In this document: positions 41,373-53,000 of the stretch, one piece after another
How the letters are laid out: the number at the start of each line of letters is the position of its first letter
Position numbering within the stretch: position 1 is the stretch's first letter
NCBI GenBank assembly: GCA_024305405.1
Contig: JAKNDB010000087.1
Span: 2,480,001 to 2,544,000, forward strand
From: Dirofilaria immitis
Taxonomy: Eukaryota > Nematoda > Chromadorea > Rhabditida > Onchocercidae
Direction of reading: 5' to 3'
Length of the DNA stretch: 64,000 nucleotides
Position numbers and translations under genes: made by a program
Notes under the pieces: model-generated
Databases searched by the model: none
Seen by the model: the letters and a program-made list of their open reading frames with translations, nothing else
What the model was told of the DNA's origin: nothing

Positions 41373-41747
41373 TCATTTCTTATCCTCCAGCCATTGGTCC
41401 TTCATCTCCTTGTTCCCTTCCAAACCTTTAGGTCCTGGAAGCCCTTCAACTCCTGTATCGCCTGGATCACCTTGTACCCCTCGCACTCCTTGCACTCCTG
41501 GTTCTCCTGGTGGACCATTCAAGCCTGGATCTCCAGGCTCACCTGGCATTCCTTTTCGTCCATCTCGCCCTGGTTCCCCTTGCTGCACTAACCCTCCCAT
41601 AGATGGGAGACAAGCCTGAAAATAAAATTTGCATATACTTGGCGGAAACTTCAAACACATTCTTTTGAGAAGAAAAATCACTGAAGAACTTACTCGAACC
41701 ACGAAAAGTGTGCAGATAACTAATAGGAAGGTGTTGAGAAGATGCAT
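41373..41747 (-). CDS. Mini-collagen, copy B (C-terminal frame slip)
   Basis: Two exons on the minus strand: 41694-41747 and 41373-41615, intron 78 nt. Exon 1 encodes the 18-residue signal peptide [18 protein letters not shown]. Exon 2 starts [12 protein letters not shown] and then has about 19 perfect Gly-X-Y triplets ([19 protein letters not shown] at the start). Near 41408-41412 the frame slips: as read, the end is [12 protein letters not shown]. One extra base there would give GDEGPMAGG and a stop at 41380-41382, matching the Gly-Gly ends of the other copies. The TTTCAG site 13 nt before the ATG is conserved. As read, the product is a secreted 98-residue collagen-like peptide. Confidence 0.8.
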   Translation of the reverse strand: MHLLNTFLLVICTLFVVRVSSSVIFLLKRMCLKFPPSICKFYFQACLPSMGGLVQQGEPGRDGRKGMPGEPGDPGLNGPPGEPGVQGVRGVQGDPGDTGVEGLPGPKGLEGNKEMKDQWLEDKK

Positions 41748-41763
41748 TGATGCTGATGATCTG

Positions 41764-42589
41764 AAATTAATTATATACACAATTACTGAAATTTTATTTC
41801 AGATCTTCTAGTTCTGATCCATTGAAATTTTTCAAAATAGGAAAAAACGGACAGGTTTCTTCAAAAGATCATTTCTTAATAAAAATTTTTCACAGATAGT
41901 ACCCTATCTTTATTTATAGCCCATAAATCATTAAGGAATAATAAATCGTGGATGAAGAATAAAAAAATTCTTTTAAAAATTTATAATACTTTTGGAAGTG
42001 TAAGAATAACCGTGTATGAATATTTAGAATACAAGTATTTTATCTGAACTATTATGATGCCATCGGAAAGGTGAGAAAATTTTTAAAATTTGGATTGAAA
42101 ATCGACGGAGTGAATTTTGGCAGGAATCATTTATTTATATTAGAAAATAAGTCGTTTGATGTGAATCTTTCTTTCCGTAATTCATAAAACAAAGAAACAT
42201 TTCAGGTATTCTTCGTGGAATAATTTGCCTCAAACGATTGTTGACGATATCTATAATAAAATATTAACAACTGATAGGAAATCCGAGAAATAGATGGAAC
42301 AGGTTTTGAGATTTTAAGAAACAGAAGCAGTTTTGGTATCTGACTAATATCGATTATTTAAGGAATTTCTGAAATTTTTGAATCGTTTAACTTTGATTAT
42401 TTATTTTGACAGGAATTCAACATTCATACGGCCATTTTCTTTCCGATAGATATTACGGATACTGCATTGATGAACAGTTACAAGTTCATTTGTAATACAT
42501 AGATTACAATATTGTATTTAATGAATTGCTAATCGAGTGATTAATGTCTACTAGTCTTCTAATTAAATCAGCTTAATCAAAGAAAAAGT
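41764..42589. other. 5' flank of mini-collagen B
   Basis: The stretch 42140-42390 matches cassette flanks elsewhere (AATTCATAAAACAAAGAAA, then AATAGATGGAACAGGTTTTG). No gene was seen. Confidence 0.5.
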
Positions 42590-43850
42590 CTAAAACTTCT
42601 CGATGAAGTAAAAGAACTCGATCTATCATCAGCGAATCGATAATTACCAAGGGAAGAATTACGACCTCATACGAGGTCAAGAAATGAATTATTAAATAGG
42701 AAACCAAACGCCTCAAACTCTATATTGGCATATTGGAATCAACTAATCAAAATTGGCTGGAGTTCATTCAACGAATGGCAACATCGCAGAAGGAAAAAAG
42801 TACGCAAAAATGATCGACGATAGAAAAAGTATTTTATAATTACTGAATACCAGAAAAGAAATCATCATTGCTTCAAATACTTGACTTGGTGATTTCAAAT
42901 TAATAGCACAACATTTAAGCCATTGGATACCAGAGAGAGAATCAGCCAATTATCATTTAACAATAAGTTTGCTACAACTGCCAATACCAATTTTCAGTGG
43001 TGATCCGAAGTTGTGGAGAGAATTCTGTAGCAACTTGAATGCAGTAGTGTATCTCCGAAAAATCCCAAATATTTAGGAATTAAATTGTCTAATTTAATCT
43101 GAAAAAAGACGTTCTATTAGTTAAAAAGTTATGACGTCGTTTCAGAGAATTATGAATTGATAAGAAAGGTATTAATCAATTATGGCAAATATACAACAAT
43201 AAAGAAATCGCTCTACAACGAATTCTATTTTATCAAGAAAAATGATAAAGAATGGAAATCAATAGTTGAAGCGATAGAAAGAATTCTCCGACAACTAGAA
43301 GCAATAGCTGAAAATCTAGAGTGCGGTAGATTTGAATAGAATTTATCAATTAAAAACAGAAAAAGAAACTTATACTATGACTAATCCTCAACTATTCTTG
43401 ACAGAATTAATCCAAAAAAATGAAGAAGTAATTGGAAGTCAAATGACTATGAGGTAAGAAGATCTATAGAGCAAAAATTAAAAAAAGTGCCATACAGCAT
43501 TAAAGAGAAATTTCTGGCTTAGTTATGGCAAATCAAAAAAAAAACTTGAGCTAAATACAAACCACTACTAAAACTAATAATGAAGATCTTGGACATTTTA
43601 ATAAGCAACTTTGATATAGCGAATGTTAGACTTATTCCATATTCAAATAACAAATGGAATATTTGAGAAAAAACAATGCATATACTAATAATTACCGTAG
43701 CAGAAGATGGTCAAATAGTCGTGAAGAAATTTAACGGGACAACAAGATTGGTTTACCTATAGCCTAAAAAGAAGTTAGTGCTCAATTGATCATAATACGA
43801 TTGAGAATCTAGCGATCAAGCAGAACAATCTAAAAATGCAGTAGGAACTA
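42590..43850 (+). mobile_element. BEL/Pao-type LTR retrotransposon gag relic
   Basis: The + strand carries broken pieces typical of BEL/Pao gag: LLQLPIPIFSGDPKLWREF, then, after stops, a block corresponding to INYGKYTTIKKSLYNEF, then WKSIVEAIERILRQLEA. The family hallmark is (L/I)P-F-GDP--W--F followed by the YG--------LY-EL and RILRQLEA-type segments. Several stop codons and frame changes make it non-functional. No LTRs, protease, reverse transcriptase or integrase were recognised on either side, so only a gag-containing fragment remains. Edges are approximate. Confidence 0.75.
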
Positions 43851-45468
43851 AACTTTCTATGCTTTCATATCTTTGTTAATAAAATTATTATGATTATATG
43901 TTGAAAAAACTTACGCATGCGATTACAGAAATGCTAAATTTCATATTTTGTATGAATATATGCATATCGTTGATACATAAAAGTGGTATCAGTAAGAAAA
44001 ATCACAAATATCAAAATGAATGATAAATTATTCTATTTAAAATCGATTTGATTTAAATAATAATAATTAGTAATTAATCAAATGAATGTATTTTATATAA
44101 TTAAATTAAAATGGAAATTTTCTAATTGCATTAGGAAAAATTTTTAAAAATATTTAACTTTTGAAAAATTTCAATAAAACGAAAAAAGAAATATTTTCAT
44201 TTAAATATAACTGTTAAATACTTTACAATAAGTCATTTTGGAAGAATTTTTAAAATAACAATATGTATATTTCATTTCCAATATTTCATTATTCTTCCAT
44301 ACTTCATCTTTAATATTCCATTTCTAGTAAAAAATTCTATTCAAAATTCTATACTAATTTTCTATTTTTTGCATTCTAATTTTTACTTAAAAGATGATAC
44401 AGCAAAATAAAATTTTAAGAGATACTGCAAGAGGAAGTATGAAATTAGTAACTAACTAGACCCAGAAATCGTTCAGGATTATTTAGCATGTTGGCCAATC
44501 ATAATAATTTTTTCAGCTTTTTCGCTCTTTTTGCCAATCGAATGATTTGTCTTGTCAACGTAAATTTTAGTCTAAAAAATTTGATTTCAGGAGAACAGTA
44601 TGTTTTATAGTTACAAATTCTATACATTACATGTTTAGAATATTTCGAACAATAACATGGAAAAGAATTTCCTTTTTTGATACTTGGAATTTGTGGTTTT
44701 TAAACGATTTATAGATTGATTGATGTAAGCACAAATCCAGATCAAGCATTAAATCTAAACTTTACAGAATTTTTCAAAATATTTTCAAAGGTTTGTTAAG
44801 ATTTTTGAAAAATCAAAAAAAACTTTTTTCTAGATAAAAGGAAAGATTAAAAATAACGCAATCTAGCTGACGATATCAAAAACATTCTTAAATTCTGATA
44901 ACGAATCACTAAGAAGTAGTTGTTGGCATCGCTTCTGAATTTTTCCATTCATCAATTAATAAATATTCGTTTTTGGGATTATAAATAAACAACATAAACT
45001 TCCTGGAATGAATACTTATTGTTTCACAGGATTATAACTATCGATTTTCTATGTTTTCAACTTTTTGATTTTCCTGGCTAACAAATTCGAAATTCAGCTT
45101 AAAGCTAAAATTTTCATCATGGTGATTTTAGATATTGTTTTAGAAAATACCTCAATAAATTTCGTTGGTAGGAAAAAGAACGAAAAACAAAGTACTTCGA
45201 TTTCTTCGATAATCATTCTCCAAAAATCTTTCATAAATCAGATTATCCATCCTTTTATCGGCAATTCATAATTTCTCAAGACAAGTTATAATTTAATAGA
45301 TCAGACGCTAAAATTTTAATCTTAAAAGTTCTTTGGGCATGTAAGGATCATATAATAATCGACTGGTCCAATAATATACGACAACGATGATTATTGATGG
45401 CTTGGATTCTGTAAAGCTTATTTTACAAAATACGTTATTTATCAGTTCCAGAATAGTATCTATAAGTT
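43851..45468. other. AT-rich intergenic DNA
   Basis: Nothing supported. The end at 45468 is the sharp outer edge of the inverted repeat. Confidence 0.4.
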
Positions 45469-46814
45469 AATGATAATCAAATTATGAGCAAAACTGAGAC
45501 GAACTAAGCTTGAAAAAATAAACTATTTGTGCTTATAACTTTTTTAAGATAAAAATCTGAAAATTTAATTTCCTACGCTATCTCAAAGAAATGTTTCATG
45601 TCGTCAATGATGTATTAAAGATGAACACTCGATGATAACAACGAATAATTCATTTTTATTACAAGCATCATAATAAATTGTTCCTCATATACAGAAGGTT
45701 TTAAATATGAGCTTCAGTTGAATATTTTAAAATGTAATTAAATTAACGTTGAATGACTTAAACAATTTCAGAATTTCAAATTGATAATTAATTTACAGAT
45801 ATCCGGCATCCGGCATCATTCAAATTCTTAAATTGGTTTCCCTTTTCGAAATGTCTTTCAAAATCTGTTCTTCCATTTAACTTTCAAATCTTGACTAATC
45901 TAATTTTTTATCAGTATTTAATTTGCTTTCTCTTGATTTTAATTATCGCTAAAAAGATCTATGCAATTTTCGTTGATACAGATACCATCAATAATCTTCG
46001 ATCGCGTATTTTGCGGCATTGTATACAATCATTTTATAAAGAATCTTGAAATAATTCTTTACTTTAGAATTCCAAAAGAAAGATTCATATCAAATGTACT
46101 AATTTCTATAGATAGAATCTTCGAAACTCATTGTATTGACTGTCAATTCAAATTTTAAAATCTTTTTTTCCAATTTCCGCTGATATCATAATAGTTTAAA
46201 GAAATTTCCGATGTCCTGATCAGTTGATAATAATTTATCTCTTAGGTCTTCTAAGATATTGAAACTTTTCAGATTAAAATTTTGAATTTCGTAAGCTTTC
46301 TACTACTTATGAATATAATTTTTGATAACTTTTTAGAAATTAGCAATTACTTGTGAAAGCAATCAATTTCAGATTGTCGTTATCAATGCAACTTTTGAAT
46401 ATTTTCCTAATAGTTATCAGTGCTTTTCTCGTCATCCAAGTAAGTTATCTAACAGATTATTTCTGGGCGAGAAAAGGATGTTTGAAGGAAGACTTTAAAG
46501 TATTCGTAAATTTTATTTTTAGGCTTGCGGTCCACAGCTCCCAGGACTACCTGGACCGGATGGAAAGGATGGAAATAAAGGAGGAAAAGGACGGCAAGGA
46601 GATGCAGGACCACCAGGAGCGCGAGGACCGCCTGGACCGCAAGGAGTGCAAGGACCGGTAGGCGTTGTCGGTTATCGAGGACTACAAGGACCACAAGGTG
46701 AACCAGGAGGCCCAGGAGGAATCGGACCACCGGGAGGAGTGAATTTAGGAGGATAAAGAAGATAATGATGGAATCCGTTGCAAACAATGAAAAAATTCCA
46801 AGAATCATATCAAT
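45469..46814 (+). repeat. Left arm of a 1.35-kb inverted repeat
   Basis: This is the reverse complement of 48726-50072. By eye I found no mismatch in the stretches compared from the outer edge to about 46736. The inner ~78 bp differ at roughly ten positions. The arm contains mini-collagen C and about 0.9 kb of its upstream region. Sequence outside 45469 does not match the other arm's flank. Confidence 0.92.
46386..46756 (+). CDS. Mini-collagen, copy C (intact)
   Basis: Two exons: 46386-46439 and 46523-46756, with an 83-nt GT-AG intron in phase 0; 95 residues. The signal peptide is [18 protein letters not shown]. The mature part starts [17 protein letters not shown] and has about 22 uninterrupted Gly-X-Y triplets, ending GGVNLGG. 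The single Cys directly after the predicted signal cleavage could link chains; no other Cys is present. Nematode cuticle collagens are usually about 300 residues, with a transmembrane/furin N-terminal region and clustered cysteines flanking the triple helix. This protein has none of those, so it is a minimal secreted collagen-like peptide. A TTTCAG acceptor at 46367-46372 leaves a 13-nt leader. Copy D, in the opposite arm, differs only in the last few codons. Role unknown; cuticle or matrix is an inference from Gly-X-Y. Confidence 0.88.
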
Positions 46815-48239
46815 TTTGCTATTGACGTTATTTTCATTTGCATCAACGCATCATTAAATATGTTTTCCTTGTATATTATGAAATTCATAAACCTAAGTAG
46901 CATAATCGAGATCCTAACGAAATTTAACTATAAATGCTGAAATTAAAATTTGGGTTTTATGAAACAAATAATTTATTATATTCTTAAAATCACAGCTTAT
47001 CATATTTTCAATATTTTTGGTTCAACATTTCTTCGGTAACGTAAAATATTAGTAACGCATGTCATAAATGAATATTAAAGACAATGAAACACAAAATTTA
47101 AATGTACAGAAAAATAGTTCTAAATTAAAAAGATTCTTCTAAATTTAAAAAAATATAAATTAAAAAAATATAAAAGAACCGCTAATATATTAATTAGATC
47201 AGAAAATCAACAATAAAAAAATTTCGAAAAGAAAATATGTTTTATAAATCGCTGAACAAATTAACTAATATCTATTTATTATTGGTAGATATTAGTTTTT
47301 TTTTTTACCATAACATTTTCAATTTGACGTACCCAATAAAACGTTTTAAAAAATGGAAAATATTGCATGGTAAAGATTATAAACATTCGATTTCAGTTAA
47401 TGCTGAATAAGCAATCCCAAAAAATGTTTTTTATTAAATACTAACATTTAAATATTCGAAAAACAATATTGAAATAAAATTCGATATCTGAAAAAGTAAG
47501 TTTGCATTAATTTCATTCTTATCTTTAAATAATAAAATGAAATTGCTTAACCTGATAGAATAACTAATGTAGCGAAGTTAACTTATATTTGTCACATTAA
47601 AAAGTGATTAGCATATTTAAAATTTAAATTTAAATATAGGATGAAATAAGATACTGTGAATAAATAATATAATCATGGCTAAACTATCATTTACATTATT
47701 TCTCATATAAATTCATAATATTTCCTTTATTTCGCTTATGAATTAATTTTCTTGATATGATAGCGAATTTGATTAGAGTTGCCGCTAGTTGGTCGCATTT
47801 TGTATATTGCTAGAAAATAAGTTACTACATATCAATACTCCATAATGTCTCTCTCTCCTGTGTTCATCAGTGAATATTTCTCAAGCAAATAAAAATGATC
47901 TAAAAATGTATATATAATTCAGGAATTTCAAAAACGAAAAATAATATTAACTAAATGTTTATTGTAAAAGATTTTTAAAATGAGAATCATATCATAAAGC
48001 ATTTGAATGCTATTTATTTTATCGCTATGATATGCTAATATAACATATATAAAGAAAATAAAATTAAAAAAATGACCATATTCTTACATAAAATGACTTA
48101 TAGTTTAAACAAAAATAATTATTAAAATTTACGGTAACATTTCATATTTAACTGATTTAAATCTATGATTTATTAATATATTTATACAAAAAGCCAAAAT
48201 TTTATTTAATTCAATTCCCAACGTTAATCAAATCATTCG
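46815..48239. other. First part of the spacer between the inverted arms
   Basis: AT-rich DNA with A-runs and no gene. The whole spacer is 46815-48725; its right third is cassette 3' flank. Confidence 0.5.
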
Positions 48240-48720
48240 TAACAACAATTTTATTTAATCAAATGATTATTTTTTGAAGCAAATAGAAAATTATACTATA
48301 AATTTCTGTTTGTGTCAGAATTTTTAAATTGAAATAATTACTGATCCTTTTGTGAAATAAAGCAGTCATCAAATTCTTATTATAAAAATTTTGATAAATT
48401 GATATTTGTAATTCATTATAACTTAATACTTCATTAGCATTTTTCTATTCTACACTGTTCTTAAGATGATTTGAATGCTATCCAAAATATTTAAATTCTG
48501 TTAATGACAAATGAAAGAAGAATCCTTCCACCTTTATATGACCTCAATAGCATCAATTAACAAATATTTTTTGATATTTGTTAATTAGCCAGACTATAAT
48601 GGTGTATAATGGTGTAGTGGGCCTAAACCAAACCTTCAAAATTAGTTACCTTACTTATCAAATATTTATGAATTTATAATACTATAAGCATTATCAATTA
48701 TTATCCATTCATTATAAGGG
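48240..48720 (-). repeat. 3' flank of the mini-collagen D cassette
   Basis: Colinear with 3120-3566. Shared landmarks are TTTATTTAATCAAA, GATTATTTTTTGAAGCAA, TATAAGCATTATCAATTATT and CATTCATTATAAGG. The left arm of the inverted repeat lacks this flank, so the right arm sits in the older context. Confidence 0.7.
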
Positions 48721-48725
48721 TTGCT

Positions 48726-50072
48726 ATTGATATGATTCCTGAAATTTTTTCATTATTTACAACGGATTCCATCATTATCTTCTTTATCTTCCTAAAGCGG
48801 CTCCTCCCGGTGGTCCGATTCCTCCTGGGCCTCCTGGTTCACCTTGTGGTCCTTGTAGTCCTCGATAACCGACAACGCCTACCGGTCCTTGCACTCCTTG
48901 CGGTCCAGGCGGTCCTCGCGCTCCTGGTGGTCCTGCATCTCCTTGCCGTCCTTTTCCTCCTTTATTTCCATCCTTTCCATCCGGTCCAGGTAGTCCTGGG
49001 AGCTGTGGACCGCAAGCCTAAAAATAAAATTTACGAATACTTTAAAGTCTTCCTTCAAACATCCTTTTCTCGCCCAGAAATAATCTGTTAGATAACTTAC
49101 TTGGATGACGAGAAAAGCACTGATAACTATTAGGAAAATATTCAAAAGTTGCATTGATAACGACAATCTGAAATTGATTGCTTTCACAAGTAATTGCTAA
49201 TTTCTAAAAAGTTATCAAAAATTATATTCATAAGTAGTAGAAAGCTTACGAAATTCAAAATTTTAATCTGAAAAGTTTCAATATCTTAGAAGACCTAAGA
49301 GATAAATTATTATCAACTGATCAGGACATCGGAAATTTCTTTAAACTATTATGATATCAGCGGAAATTGGAAAAAAAGATTTTAAAATTTGAATTGACAG
49401 TCAATACAATGAGTTTCGAAGATTCTATCTATAGAAATTAGTACATTTGATATGAATCTTTCTTTTTAGAATTCTAAAGTAAAGAATTATTTCAAGATTC
49501 TTTATAAAATGATTGTATACAATGCCGCAAAATACGCGATCGAAGATTATTGATGGTATCTGTATCAACGAAAATTGCATAGATCTTTTTAGCGATAATT
49601 AAAATCAAGAGAAAGCAAATTAAATACTGATAAAAAATTAGATTAGTCAAGATTTGAAAGTTAAATGGAAGAACAGATTTTGAAAGACATTTCGAAAAGG
49701 GAAACCAATTTAAGAATTTGAATGATGCCGGATGCCGGATATCTGTAAATTAATTATCAATTTGAAATTCTGAAATTGTTTAAGTCATTCAACGTTAATT
49801 TAATTACATTTTAAAATATTCAACTGAAGCTCATATTTAAAACCTTCTGTATATGAGGAACAATTTATTATGATGCTTGTAATAAAAATGAATTATTCGT
49901 TGTTATCATCGAGTGTTCATCTTTAATACATCATTGACGACATGAAACATTTCTTTGAGATAGCGTAGGAAATTAAATTTTCAGATTTTTATCTTAAAAA
50001 AGTTATAAGCACAAATAGTTTATTTTTTCAAGCTTAGTTCGTCTCAGTTTTGCTCATAATTTGATTATCATT
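48726..50072 (-). repeat. Right arm of the 1.35-kb inverted repeat
   Basis: Partner of 45469-46814, in opposite orientation, 1.9 kb away. Outside the arm (50073-50200) the resemblance to the old cassette near 5480-5600 continues (ATGGAATGCAAAATTTG, ACGAAGCAAA), so this copy retains ancestral flanks on both sides. Confidence 0.92.
48784..49154 (-). CDS. Mini-collagen, copy D (intact)
   Basis: Exons on the minus strand: 49101-49154 and 48784-49017, intron 83 nt in phase 0; 95 residues. The protein matches copy C through the signal peptide and triplets and differs only at the end (GGAALGR instead of GGVNLGG). The trans-splice-type site at 49168-49170 leaves a 13-nt leader. Copies C and D are convergent, with 3' ends facing the spacer, so read-through transcripts could pair. 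Role unknown, as for copy C. Confidence 0.88.
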
Positions 50073-53000
50073 GAACTTCATCATGGATATGGAATGCAAA
50101 ATTTGAATTTTACGAAGCAAAACTTCGTTGTATTTTCAAATTACAGGCTCATTATTATTAATTATTGCTAACTCTATGAAATTTCATTTCGAAATTCAAG
50201 CATTTTTTTATTCTACAGTCTGTTAAAATTTATAATATACCAAGATATATTGCATTTCATAGATTTTAATTAAAATTTGATTTCTCCGATGTCAATCAAT
50301 TTTACTAAACATTGTTTTTGGTATTGAAATCCTTAGAAGGATCTTTCTGAATCATCTCTATAAAAAATTCAAGAAAGGAGTCATGGAAGGATTGAAAGTT
50401 ATCACAGTATTAAATTATGTACTAGCAAAGTATAAAAATTTTATTTTAATTGCTTGATTTTTCTAAACAGAAATTTATGGTTTCCAGTAATTTCTCATGC
50501 ATCCATATTATATTTCTTTGCAAATGGTAATAATTTTATTGAATTTAATTTTACTTGAAATGATATTCTATTCATTCAATTTTTTAATTTTAAGTTCTGT
50601 TTAGGTCATTAATTACTCATTCATAATATAGCATTATATTATATACTATCAAAAAAACAATACAATCATATATTTATAAAAATGATAAAGAAGAGTGTTA
50701 ATTTTAATAAGTGACATACATTAAATGTCAAAAATAACAGATGTTTTTTTCAAAATGAGTTATTCTTTTTTTTTGCATTTAATAGTTAAAATTATTTTAC
50801 TGATAAAAATTTTATAATTTAACATTTAATTTGGTATAACAATTAAACTTGCAACTTTTGATTAATAATTTCTTCATCTGATATGATAGAAAACTTTTCA
50901 GCTCAATAGATAATAATTGAAGTTGATTCATTTGTTTTCTATTCATATTTCTTCATTAAAAATTTTCATAATTTAGTATCTTAATTATAAAAGTGGCTCT
51001 TTTACAGAAAAGAGAGACAACGGAATGCTTGAAACACTTTTTCAGAAAGGGATATTTTATTCAATGAATTGTGCCAGATTTGCAAAATAAGAATATTAGG
51101 CTTAGATTTTCTTTAGGCTTAGATATAGTATAAGTAAATGTTTGTCAAACTGATTCAATCTATTATTATTAAGTACCGAAGCTATTATTTTTATAAATAG
51201 TAATGAAGTTCTTATAATTAAAAATCATATATCAATACATAAAGTTTTTTGATAGATGATCTATTGTGATTTGCTTTGATATTCTGATGTAATCAAGTGA
51301 TTAAACAGGTAACTGATCACTTGTAATAAATTATTCATCAATTAATAAAAGAACTTAAATCTAATTTCAAATTTAAATTTAGTATATTAGCGAGTTCATT
51401 TATTATAAATTATTATAAAAGTGGTGTTTCAACACTAACTGGTTATCAGAAAATTGGATTTCAGATTATGCAGTGAAGCATACTGTATTTGTAATACTGG
51501 AAGGCTTCTATGATCTATTAATTTTTAATTTTAAGACAGAATTTTGAACAGTTTGTTAACTTTGCTTTATTAATTTCCAAACATCAAATTTTTCAAGGAG
51601 AAAAAAGAAATATAAAATATCGGCGAACGAAAATTTTGATAATTCAGAGAATATTAGTTCAGAAAGAAAAATTAGTAAAGGCATATATATTTATTGAAGA
51701 AGAAAGTATTATCATTTAACAATCTGATTACAAGAAAAAGAAAAACGATTTAACTTCAGTAAAGTTTAAAACAAATAGCTAAAAATATATGCCTAAACGG
51801 ACATTTGTACTTGTCGAAGTAGTGAGGTAATTGGAAAAATAGCAAAGATTATAAAGGGCTTTTAGAAAGATAAATAATTGAGCCTTGTTATTTTCCAAGA
51901 TATCTTGGAAAGTATTTGAGGTCCTATTTTTATAACCTGCTAAACTTCAATACTGCAATGTTGCTGCTACAAAAAAAAAAAATTATTTTGGCAGTCAAAA
52001 TGTCTTTTTATTTATTTAAAAATATTGTCTTAGTTTTGGAATATTCTCTTATATACATTAATAAATTCAAAATTCTAGAATATTAATAATTTTTTTAGAA
52101 GGAAACTAAAAATTAGTTTTTGAAAAGTGCTTTTTCTTATTTTTTGGAAGGAAAACTTTTCCTAATTCTTAATTTTACCATACCATGACTCTAACTATTT
52201 TTAAAAAAATTTGGCAAAATTATTTTGGGAATGGGCCGAGTGCGCTAATAGAGTTCAGAGTAATTATGAATATGGATGAGAGGTCAATGAAAATTTGTAT
52301 TTTATCAAGATTTGTTAAAGACATGATAAGATTTCATCTATTTATCAGTGTAATTAGGGAATAGTTGAGAGATGCGAAGTTAGATGGAATCATCAAGCTG
52401 TACACAACACCGGGAGAAAATTCTCAAAGAAAGCATTCTCTCGGAATTGCTCCAATCACTCGGTGCTTATCACTCGGAGTTCTTCGACCACTCGGATTTT
52501 GCCGTTGTTTTGTTTTGAAAACTCGAATTTCAAATAATTTCCATTTTTTCTGGAATTAATAAATTTATTGTCTCTAAAAAGTTCTTATTATATCAAATAT
52601 GATAATGCTGTTACGAGCAATTAAACTTATCTTTTTCATCCTTCTGAAATAATTTTTAACTTATCCTTAAGCAATTATGAAAATATCAAGTTCTGCACAT
52701 CGGATAAGACTATGTAATATGTTCTTTAAGTATATGTCAAACTTCCGCACTTCATTCTATTCTTTTAGATGAATTTCATATAAACTTATCATTAGCAAAA
52801 TAGCTTTAAAATATTTTAAATTTTTATAAAGTTTTAAATACTAAATTTACCAATCTTTTATAATGCAAAAATATTAAATATAGCGGCCCATTTGGCTTAG
52901 TTTGTTAAGTAGGACATAAAATATATCGATATATCGATAGCCGATAATACTATTGATGACATTTTTCTAATTTTTCAGCCTTGTAGAAACAAATGATGAA

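Noticed and set aside
46449..46808. Leu/Val-rich open frame opposite collagen exon 2 (also 48732-49091, 34381-34813 and 41394-41811)
   Set aside because: GGA/CCA triplets read in the other frames or strand avoid stops automatically; the Gly-X-Y frame with intact splice sites is the real one.
52365..52559. 64-codon frame over a patch with three CACTCGG copies
   Set aside because: No splice context, family or duplication elsewhere; too short to support.
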